A DNA stretch of 64,000 nt from Sphingobacteriaceae bacterium (GTDB lineage Bacteria; Bacteroidota; Bacteroidia; Sphingobacteriales; Sphingobacteriaceae). Below are positions 8,754-15,797 of the stretch, in pieces; within the stretch, counting starts at the first letter, position 1, and every line of letters starts with the position of its first letter. Under the pieces are notes generated by a model. The model had not been told where the DNA came from, searched no databases, and saw only the letters and a list, made by a program, of their open reading frames with translations. The translations under genes were made by a program, and so were the position numbers. The stretch lies in assembly GCA_947479815.1 (NCBI GenBank), contig CANKAT010000004.1, positions 1-64,000 on the forward strand, given 5' to 3'.

Positions 8754-10187
8754 TTACTTCCCGATACAGAACTTACTAAAAATCGTCTCCAGCAAATCAT
8801 CAGTCGTAACCTGACCGGTGATCTCACCAAGATAATAAAGAGCCTGCTTAATATCTGAAGCCAAAAAATCTGAAGTTATAGGGTTATCGATATTTACAAG
8901 TACTCGGTTCAGCGAATCTTCGGTCTTTTGTAGCGCTTCCAGGTGACGGATATTGGAAACCAAAACATCATCGGTATTGATGGCATGGAGATTTACTTTG
9001 CGGAGGATATGCAATTTCAAATCTTCAATTCCAGTTTTATTTTTAGCAGAAATGTAGAGAATGTTATCTGTTGTCTGTTGTCTGTTATCTGTTGTCTGTT
9101 GTCTGTTATCTGATAACTGATAACTGATAACTGACAACTGGTCTTCAAATTCATCATTAACCAGATCCTTCTTATTCACCACAACCAGGAAAGGAATATC
9201 CAGCTCATTCAAATACTTGACCTGAGTTTCAATTTCTTTCACACTCTGCTTAGGATCAACTAGATATATAATCAATTTTGCTTGCTTGATCTTTTCATGG
9301 GTACGCTCCACTCCTTTTGCCTCAATACTATCTACAGTTTCACGGATGCCTGCTGTATCAATAAAACGGAAACGGAGCCCGCCTATGATCATTTCATCTT
9401 CCACCGTATCACGGGTAGTACCGGCTATCTCCGAAACAATGGCACGTTCTTCATTTAAAAGGGCGTTCAGTAAAGTTGATTTCCCAACATTTGGTTTACC
9501 AGCAATAACCACAGGAACCCCATTTTTCATCACATTGCCTTGCTCAAATGATTGAATTAAACGGTGTAAGATGCGCTGGATCTGATAGATAAGTCCTTTG
9601 AGCTGTTCCCGATTGGCAAATTCTACATCTTCTTCACCAAAATCAAGTTCAAGCTCGATCATAGCTGCAAAATGAATGAGCTGATCACGCAAATGCTGCA
9701 GTTCTCCAGAAAAGCCACCACGCATTTGCTGCATAGCCACCTGATGCGAGGCCTGTGAGTTAGAAGCAATCAGATCGGCAACAGCCTCGGCCTGTGAAAG
9801 GTCAAGCTGACCATTTAGAAATGCTCTTAAAGTAAACTCACCCGGATTGGCCGGGCGGGCACCTTTACGGATCAGTAGTTTAATGATACTTTCAATAATA
9901 AATGCAGAACCATGCGTAGATATCTCCACCACATTTTCGCGGGTGTACGATTTTGGTCCAACAAACAAAGAAACCAAAACCTCATCGATAATCTGATTAC
10001 CATCCCTGATAGTCCCAAAATGAATGGTATGGGTATGCTGTATACTGAGGTCTTTGCCAGCAAAAACTTCATTTACCAAAGCAATTGCATCGGGTCCGGA
10101 AAGCCTGATCACTCCAATTGCACCTATTCCAGAAGGTGTTGCCAGGGCAATGATGGTATCAGAAGTGTAAACAAGAGTATCAGACAT
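8754..10187 (-). CDS. mnmE: tRNA modification GTPase MnmE (TrmE)
   Basis: MnmE works with MnmG to add the (carboxymethyl)aminomethyl group at position 5 of wobble uridine in several tRNAs. The N-terminal tetrahydrofolate-binding domain starts DTIIALATPSGIGAIGVIRLSG. The embedded G domain has G1 GKPNVGKST, G3 DTAG and G4 NKKD, and the protein ends with the catalytic CIGK. The ATG at 10187 fits the family N-terminus; the frame continues upstream to 10379 but that extension is not MnmE-like. At 477 residues it is longer than the usual 450-460. The excess is a run of about 26 residues between NKKD and the G5 ISAK that reads as repeats of DNRQQTT and SVISYQL. It is encoded by the 7-base array at 9064-9140. 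The insertion is in frame and the flanking motifs are intact, so the gene should be functional. Confidence 0.95.
   Translation of the reverse strand: MSDTLVYTSDTIIALATPSGIGAIGVIRLSGPDAIALVNEVFAGKDLSIQHTHTIHFGTIRDGNQIIDEVLVSLFVGPKSYTRENVVEISTHGSAFIIESIIKLLIRKGARPANPGEFTLRAFLNGQLDLSQAEAVADLIASNSQASHQVAMQQMRGGFSGELQHLRDQLIHFAAMIELELDFGEEDVEFANREQLKGLIYQIQRILHRLIQSFEQGNVMKNGVPVVIAGKPNVGKSTLLNALLNEERAIVSEIAGTTRDTVEDEMIIGGLRFRFIDTAGIRETVDSIEAKGVERTHEKIKQAKLIIYLVDPKQSVKEIETQVKYLNELDIPFLVVVNKKDLVNDEFEDQLSVISYQLSDNRQQTTDNRQQTTDNILYISAKNKTGIEDLKLHILRKVNLHAINTDDVLVSNIRHLEALQKTEDSLNRVLVNIDNPITSDFLASDIKQALYYLGEITGQVTTDDLLETIFSKFCIGK
9064..9140. repeat. Heptanucleotide array inside mnmE
   Basis: Eleven consecutive 7-base units are seen on the plus strand: TTATCTG or TTGTCTG seven times (9064-9112), then ATAACTG three times and ACAACTG once (9113-9140). 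The second half contains GATAAC, the reverse complement of GTTATC in the first half, so the array can fold on itself. The TTATCTG and TTGTCTG units also recur in the intergenic array at 47973-48748. It encodes the extra segment in the MnmE G domain. Confidence 0.9.
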
Positions 10188-10324
10188 AAATGTTTTATTA
10201 TTACTACAAATATCGTGATTCTTCAGACAGCATAAAAGGAGATTTTGCTTATAGAATATTGGTGCTAGTTTAGCCAAGGCGTAAATATATTGCACTGCCC
10301 GCGTTAACGATGGCAGCGGTATCC

Positions 10325-10348
10325 TTTTTGGCTTTTTGGAGCCAAAAA
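10325..10348. repeat. Perfect 9-bp hairpin
   Basis: TTTTTGGCT (10325-10333) pairs exactly with AGCCAAAAA (10340-10348) around a 6-base loop. From memory, similar sequences with the neighbouring AAAGATATAGCG are frequent between genes in Bacteroidota, so this is probably one copy of a dispersed motif. Its role is unknown. Confidence 0.5.
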
Positions 10349-10426
10349 GATATAGCGTACAGCGTGTTAAAACGCCCAAAATCTAATAAATAGATCAGAT
10401 TACACTTTAAATATAAACATTGAATA

Positions 10427-10521
10427 ATGAAAATATACTTCAACATTAATGCATAAACTTAAGTCAATCACAAATGAAAATATACTTCAACTTTTATGCA
10501 TCAAACTTAAGTCAATCACAA
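10427..10521. repeat. Two-copy 47-base direct repeat
   Basis: Two adjacent copies (10427-10473 and 10474-10521) share the head ATGAAAATATACTTCAAC and the tail ACTTAAGTCAATCACAA, and differ only in the middle around TTAATGCATA versus TTTATGCATC. Each copy starts with ATG, but no long frame follows. Confidence 0.85.
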
Positions 10522-10659
10522 TGTATACTCCTTATTCTACTCAAATGAAATAAATATTAAACCCCATTTTTTCCATACTCATAAATTCAGTAATTTACCC
10601 TCAAATTACCTTTCAAATAAGACTACCGCAGTAGCGGAATTAAATCAAATAAAACATCA

Positions 10660-12852
10660 ATGAAAAAGTACTTTCTTCCCATTGCTACCATTCTGATTTC
10701 TTTAGGAACTGCATCTGCACAAAACCAGAAACAATTAGAATCGAGCTTCGATAGTCATCTGAGTAGCGAAAATATTGGAAAAACTATCAAAGAGCTAACC
10801 TTGAAACCTCATTATTTAGGTTCTGCTGGAAGTAAAGAGGTTGCAGAAAACCTTTTGGCCAAATTCAAAAGCTATGGCTGGGATGCAGCAATTGAAACCT
10901 ACCAGGTGCTATTTCCTAGTCCAAAGGTGCGTATCCTTGAAATGACGGCTCCCACAAAATATAAAGCCATACTTAAAGAACCGGCATATAAAGAAGATGC
11001 AACCTCAGGACACCCAGATCAGCTTCCATCGTATAATGCCTGGAGTGCAGATGGTGATGTAAGTGCAGAACTCGTATTCGTAAATTTTGGCTTGCCAGAA
11101 GATTATTTAACGCTTGAAAAACTAGGCATTGATGTAAAAGGAAAGATCGTGATTGCCCGTTACGGCAGATCATGGCGTGGAATTAAGCCAAAAGTAGCTC
11201 AAGAACATGGAGCAATCGGTTGTATCATTTACTCCGACCCAAAAGAAGACGGATATTATCAAGGTGATGTGTATCCAAAAGGAAGTTTTAAAAACGAATT
11301 TGGTGTTCAGCGTGGTTCGATTATGGATATGGTTATTTACCCCGGCGATCCATTGACACCATTTATTGGAGCAACGCCAAACGCCAAACGATTAGCCCGT
11401 GAGGATGCTGAAAATTTATTAAAGATCCCGGTTTTACCCATCAGCTACCATGATGCACAGCCGCTGCTTGAATCACTCGGTGGCCCTGTTGCACCTGAAG
11501 ACTGGCGCGGAGCATTGCCTTTCACCTACCATATTGGCCCGGGTAAAACCGCTGTCCGTTTAAAACTGGAATTCGACTGGAAAATCGTACCGGCATATAA
11601 TGTGATCGCCAAGATCAAAGGATCTGAATTTCCTGATCAATGGATCGTTAGAGGTAATCATCATGATGCCTGGAATCCGGGCGCAAATGACCCAATCAGT
11701 GGCATAGCAGCAATGATGGAAGAAGCAAAATCAATTGGTGAACTAGTAAAAAATGGCTACAAGCCGAAACGAACATTGGTTTATTGTGCATGGGATGCAG
11801 AAGAACCGGGTCTGATTGGATCAACCGAATGGGTGGAAGATCATCTGGCCGAATTAAAACAAAAAGTTGTTGTTTACATAAATTCTGATGGAAACGGACG
11901 CGGTTTTCTATCTGCTGCTGGCTCGCACGGACTGGAATCAATGATAGACGGAATCGCAAAAGATGTGATCGACCCTCAAACCAATGTTAGTGTTTTTGAT
12001 CGACTAAAAGCAAGGGATGTAGTTTCATCCGATTCTGACAAATCACGTAAAGAGAATATGGCCAAAAAATCAATGACTATCGGAGCTTTAGGCTCAGGAT
12101 CTGACTATTCATCTTTCCTGCAGTATGCAGGTATTCCATCATTGAACATATACTATGGTGGCGAGAATGCAGGTGGCGAATACCATACGGCCTACGATTC
12201 TTATGATTATTATAGCAAATTTGGTGATCCGGGATTTAATTACGGACGTGCGCTGTCTCAAACAATAGGCCGAGCTGTGCTCAGAATGGCTGATGCCAAT
12301 ACGCTCCCTTTTGAATTTAAAAATCTTCATAAAACCATTGCTGCTTATGTAACTGAAATGATCAATATGACTGATCAAATGAGAGAATCAACGGCAGTTT
12401 ATAACCAAGTAATTTCAGGGAACAATCATCAGCTTGCTGCTGATCCTGCAAAACCAGAGAAGCTTCCAATAGCCAAATCAGAGGTACCATTTATTGATTT
12501 CTCTGCTCTTCAAAATTCATTGGTTAACTTGGATCGGTCAGCAACAGCTTTATCTGATAAAATAGCTACTGGAAAGATTGCTTCAACCTCTTTAAAGGCA
12601 CTAAATGAAGCACTTTATAGGGCAGAACAAAACCTTCTGACCACAGCTGGCTTGCCACGGCGCCCTTGGTATAAGCATACCATTTATGCTCCAGGATTCT
12701 ATACCGGCTATGGCGTAAAAACAATGCCTGGAGTGCGTGAGGCTATCGAACAACGCGATTGGAAAGAAACTCAAGACCAGATTGAAATTGCAGCAAAAGC
12801 AATCAGCAGACTGGCTGAGCATTTGAATAATACAATAAAACTAGCTCAGTAA
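10660..12852 (+). CDS. Secreted M28B metallopeptidase, glutamate carboxypeptidase II-like
   Basis: The 730-residue protein has a signal peptide ending near TASAQ and the three-part layout of the GCPII/PSMA/transferrin-receptor family: protease-associated domain (about 120-280, with GKIVIARYGRSWRGIKP), M28 peptidase domain, and a helical dimerisation domain at the C-terminus. Zinc ligands and catalytic residues are visible in VRGNHHDAWNPGANDP, CAWDAEEPGLIGSTEW, YINSDGNGRGF and GGEYHTAYDSYDYY. GCPII enzymes remove C-terminal glutamate from N-acetyl-aspartyl-glutamate or folyl-polyglutamate. In a bacterium of this type it more likely trims peptides in the periplasm. It is transcribed alone and converges on the GH20 gene. 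The substrate is inferred only at the level of an acidic or free C-terminal residue. Confidence 0.88.
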   Translation: MKKYFLPIATILISLGTASAQNQKQLESSFDSHLSSENIGKTIKELTLKPHYLGSAGSKEVAENLLAKFKSYGWDAAIETYQVLFPSPKVRILEMTAPTKYKAILKEPAYKEDATSGHPDQLPSYNAWSADGDVSAELVFVNFGLPEDYLTLEKLGIDVKGKIVIARYGRSWRGIKPKVAQEHGAIGCIIYSDPKEDGYYQGDVYPKGSFKNEFGVQRGSIMDMVIYPGDPLTPFIGATPNAKRLAREDAENLLKIPVLPISYHDAQPLLESLGGPVAPEDWRGALPFTYHIGPGKTAVRLKLEFDWKIVPAYNVIAKIKGSEFPDQWIVRGNHHDAWNPGANDPISGIAAMMEEAKSIGELVKNGYKPKRTLVYCAWDAEEPGLIGSTEWVEDHLAELKQKVVVYINSDGNGRGFLSAAGSHGLESMIDGIAKDVIDPQTNVSVFDRLKARDVVSSDSDKSRKENMAKKSMTIGALGSGSDYSSFLQYAGIPSLNIYYGGENAGGEYHTAYDSYDYYSKFGDPGFNYGRALSQTIGRAVLRMADANTLPFEFKNLHKTIAAYVTEMINMTDQMRESTAVYNQVISGNNHQLAADPAKPEKLPIAKSEVPFIDFSALQNSLVNLDRSATALSDKIATGKIASTSLKALNEALYRAEQNLLTTAGLPRRPWYKHTIYAPGFYTGYGVKTMPGVREAIEQRDWKETQDQIEIAAKAISRLAEHLNNTIKLAQ

Positions 12853-12868
12853 GACTCATCTAGGGGCA

Positions 12869-13003
12869 ACTTACGAATTTACTTAGGCACCATGCCGGTA
12901 AAATTCGTCACCCGATAGCTATCGGGTCGATAGCTATCGGGTCGCTTTCCTAGGATGTGACTGACGAAATCTACTTTCTAATCGCCTAGGTGATTTCGTA
13001 AGT
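12869..13003. repeat. Nested palindromic element, copy 1
   Basis: The ends are near-exact inverted repeats (ACTTACGAATTTACTTAGG and, as reverse complement, ACTTACGAAATCACCTAGG). A second inner pair is built on AAATTCGTCA and GACGAAAT. The centre holds two tandem 15-base units GATAGCTATCGGGTC, which include the perfect palindrome CCCGATAGCTATCGGG at 12911-12926. It lies between two convergent genes and could terminate both transcripts. It has no coding capacity and resembles a MITE- or REP-type element. Confidence 0.75.
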
Positions 13004-13016
13004 CGATAATCGTGCT

Positions 13017-13123
13017 GACTTACGAATTTACTTAAGCACCTTGAACGTTAAATTCGTCAGTCACTTAATTTAAGGCGCGACAGACGAAATCATTTTCCGC
13101 TCTTTCAGGTGATTTCGTAAGTC
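13017..13123. repeat. Nested palindromic element, copy 2
   Basis: It has the same organisation and orientation as the element at 12869-13003, with ends GACTTACGAATTTACTTAAG and GGTGATTTCGTAAGTC and inner arms around TTCGTCAGTCAC and GACAGACGAAAT. It is 28 bases shorter because it lacks the tandem CCCGATAGCTATCGGG insert of copy 1. Confidence 0.75.
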
Positions 13124-13160
13124 GTTTTATTCGATAAAAATATCGAATGTATTAACTGTG

Positions 13161-15716
13161 CTATTGATTCACAATCTCAGTAACCTTTCCTCTTCTGCCT
13201 GCAGTATCAAATGCTGCGAATCTTAATTTCCCTTTATCGGAAACCGGACTGCTATAACGTGTGCTTGCGGAACCAGGCTCCGAGCCATCAACCGTGTACC
13301 TGATTACTAAACCGGGAAGCTGAATGTTCGCATAAACCTTTCCATTATCAGACTTTAAGCCCACATCAGGAATGCGATAAGAATACCCCCCATGATAATA
13401 ATTTAAACGAGGCAATTCACGCTTTCCAACAGTATTTGCAAAGGTTGTTAAGGCATTGGTATAATATAGCTCATTCAGTGCGGAAACCTCGCCCATTGCC
13501 CATTCAGGTTCTTTTGCCCAGGCACGCTCAGCCATACCCAGAAGTTTTGGTAGCAACATGTATTCAAGTCGCTCAGCAGTTACATTGTTTTCAGACCATA
13601 ATAAACCCTGTAACCCGACGATATTTGATTTACCATAATCAGTAAGCCTGATCATTTTAGTCTGGTCTAGATTCTTGATTGGCCTGCCCTGACCATCTTC
13701 CTTTACGTTCTTTAAAAAATCAAAAGGAATAAAATAGAAAGGTTTATCAAGGTCAACCGTTCCACCCCACTTTAAACCAGGCTCAAAATAAGAACTCGTA
13801 TATGCCAGGTCGAAATATTGATTGGATACCGGCGAGAGAACTACTTTATAACCGCTATTCGCTAATTTATAAGCTAAGTCTTCTGCACCCCAACCAATCA
13901 CATTATTCCAAACATGTAACTGAAAATGTTGATTCCCAAAATCAGGATTGGCAATATAAGTTGGCTTGCCATCCAGCATGGTCTTGCGCATTCCTGCTTC
14001 TTCCCATCCTGAAACAAATAATCCGCGCTTTTTAGCCATCTCGTTCAATCGACCGAAATAATAATACCAAAGATCATTTGTTGATTTTATGGCTGGATTA
14101 ATGCTTTTAAGTTTCTCATAAGCTGGTGATTTTTCCCAAACTCCAGGAGGAACTTCATCACCACCATAATGAATAGTTTTCAAAGGGGCACCCGCCTCTT
14201 TATACATTAATATCAGATCATCAGTCACCTTTTCAACAAAATTATAAACAGAAGGCAAAGCCACATCCATTACATTATCTTCCCAGCCTTGAACAGAGCG
14301 GTATTTGGTTTTATCTAAAGGATCGATCAATCGGTATTTCGAAGCTTCTGCTGCTTTACCAGCCTTCATTAATTTTGCATAACGGTTCTCCATTGCTTTG
14401 ATCGCTGCTCGGGCATGCCCAGGCGATTCAATTTCAGGAATAACCTGAATATGCCGTGCTGTGGCATATTTTAAAACATCAATAAAGTCTTTTCTGCTTA
14501 AATATCCGCTTCCAGGCATTTGATTTGAAACTCCACCAGAAGCAAATGCAGGCTGAAGATTATTCTTATTATCTAAGGTATGTCCTCTCACACTTCCAAT
14601 CTGAGTTAATTCTGGAAGTGAAGGAATTTCAACACGCCAACCTTCATCTTCTGAAAAGTGAAAGTGGAATACGTTCAGCTTATACAGGCTCATCACATCC
14701 AGAATCTTAAATAACTGATCTTTTGTCTGAAAATTTCTGGCTACATCCAGCATAAAGCTACGGTATCCAAAACGTGGATGATCTTTTACTTCTACCATCT
14801 GAACTGTGATTGAGGATTGTTTTGATTTCCAGCTAAGTGGAGGAATAAGGCTCTTGAGCGATTGAATTGCATAAAAGGCACCTGCCGGGCTTGATGCAGA
14901 GATTTGTATTCCTTTTTCAGTAACCTGAAGTTTATATTCTTCTGTAGCCAATTTAGAATCTCTTTGGAAAATAATTTGGCCTTGTTTATTCATAGAGGGC
15001 TTAGAAATCAGAACTTTAGCTAGTTCATCTGCTAGATAGTTTGCTTCCTTACTAAACCAGGAATCTGCTGAAATTCCAGTAGTTTGACTGATCGTAAACT
15101 CACCGGCATTTACTTTCATCTCTGAAGGTGTTGGGAATATTGGGGGTAATTTCGAAGCAGATACATCCTGAATATCCCTGTTTTTAGAATACACAAAAGC
15201 TGGATCCATCCATGTTTTAGATGCAGGAAGTGCCTTTATAAATTCAGCTGAAGGCTCTGGATACGTACACTTAACGGGTACAGCCTTATTCGGTGCATCA
15301 TCAAATACTAAATAAAACCCTTGAGGTGATTGAGTTACATTGTCTATACTCCCTGTTTTGATCATCTGGAAATTGATCTTTGCTCCAGCCGAGATCCCGT
15401 CAGAAGCTGCATTGGGCTCAATTTTATACAAATCGCCATTTATAAATGACATGGTCAAACCTCTACTATCAGGCTTAAGTATATCTGCACCATAATTAAA
15501 ATATAAACTCCAACCATGTGGCGGTAGGTCATTTTCAGATCCATTCAGTATCGACAATACCGATAAGGATTGATTCTTACCTTCATAATTATTTTGAGTA
15601 GGCTGCCATTGAACACTGATATTGTAGTTTTTAACTTGAGAAAAACCAGAAAGAATAGTAAATATTACAGCGATCAATGATAGAATCAGCTGTTTTTTTA
15701 GAGTAGTTAAACGCAT
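13161..15716 (-). CDS. Beta-N-acetylhexosaminidase, glycoside hydrolase family 20
   Basis: The 851-residue secreted enzyme has a signal peptide ending near SGFSQ, an N-terminal CHB-HEX-type carbohydrate-binding domain (about 25-170), a GH20b domain (about 195-310), the catalytic barrel (about 315-760) and a small C-terminal beta domain with YTVDGSEPGSAS. The family signature HYGGDEVPPGVWE holds the catalytic pair D520-E521 of the substrate-assisted mechanism. It removes terminal GlcNAc or GalNAc from chitin oligomers, glycans or peptidoglycan fragments. The N-terminal domain makes it closer to bacterial chitobiases than to short lysosomal forms. No chitinase or SusCD pair is adjacent. A perfect TAnnTTTG element lies about 30 bases upstream of the start. 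Confidence 0.93.
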   Translation of the reverse strand: MRLTTLKKQLILSLIAVIFTILSGFSQVKNYNISVQWQPTQNNYEGKNQSLSVLSILNGSENDLPPHGWSLYFNYGADILKPDSRGLTMSFINGDLYKIEPNAASDGISAGAKINFQMIKTGSIDNVTQSPQGFYLVFDDAPNKAVPVKCTYPEPSAEFIKALPASKTWMDPAFVYSKNRDIQDVSASKLPPIFPTPSEMKVNAGEFTISQTTGISADSWFSKEANYLADELAKVLISKPSMNKQGQIIFQRDSKLATEEYKLQVTEKGIQISASSPAGAFYAIQSLKSLIPPLSWKSKQSSITVQMVEVKDHPRFGYRSFMLDVARNFQTKDQLFKILDVMSLYKLNVFHFHFSEDEGWRVEIPSLPELTQIGSVRGHTLDNKNNLQPAFASGGVSNQMPGSGYLSRKDFIDVLKYATARHIQVIPEIESPGHARAAIKAMENRYAKLMKAGKAAEASKYRLIDPLDKTKYRSVQGWEDNVMDVALPSVYNFVEKVTDDLILMYKEAGAPLKTIHYGGDEVPPGVWEKSPAYEKLKSINPAIKSTNDLWYYYFGRLNEMAKKRGLFVSGWEEAGMRKTMLDGKPTYIANPDFGNQHFQLHVWNNVIGWGAEDLAYKLANSGYKVVLSPVSNQYFDLAYTSSYFEPGLKWGGTVDLDKPFYFIPFDFLKNVKEDGQGRPIKNLDQTKMIRLTDYGKSNIVGLQGLLWSENNVTAERLEYMLLPKLLGMAERAWAKEPEWAMGEVSALNELYYTNALTTFANTVGKRELPRLNYYHGGYSYRIPDVGLKSDNGKVYANIQLPGLVIRYTVDGSEPGSASTRYSSPVSDKGKLRFAAFDTAGRRGKVTEIVNQ

Positions 15717-15745
15717 GATATATTTTGATTTACGATTCGAAATTA

Positions 15746-15753
15746 CAAATTTA
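15746..15753 (-). promoter_or_regulatory. Bacteroidota-type -7 element for the GH20 gene
   Basis: On the minus strand this reads TAAATTTG, an exact match to the TAnnTTTG -7 consensus of Bacteroidota primary sigma factor promoters, about 30 bases upstream of the GH20 start. I see no clear TTTG -33 box. Confidence 0.5.
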
Positions 15754-15797
15754 TCCTCACAGATAAATGCCTGAAAAACATTACAAATGCCAGAGAT

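Larger units (their letters stand above)
10188..10659. other. Divergent intergenic region (mnmE / M28 peptidase)
   Basis: This 472-base spacer holds no recognisable gene; the frame running upstream from mnmE through 10379 looks like read-through of a repeat. It contains a perfect 9-bp hairpin at 10325-10348, a 47-base tandem direct repeat at 10427-10521, and a small GC palindrome CCGCAGTAGCGG at 10626-10637, just before the peptidase gene. Promoters for both genes must lie here, but I cannot place them firmly. Confidence 0.5.

Noticed and set aside
10188-10379. Upstream extension of MnmE
   Set aside because: The extra residues have no MnmE counterpart and pass through a hairpin repeat; the ATG at 10187 fits the family start.
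11696-11959. Minus-strand frame inside the M28 peptidase gene
   Set aside because: Antisense shadow of a clear gene; no motif.
12853-13160. Insertion sequence remnant
   Set aside because: The inverted repeats enclose no transposase coding sequence and no target-site duplication is evident.
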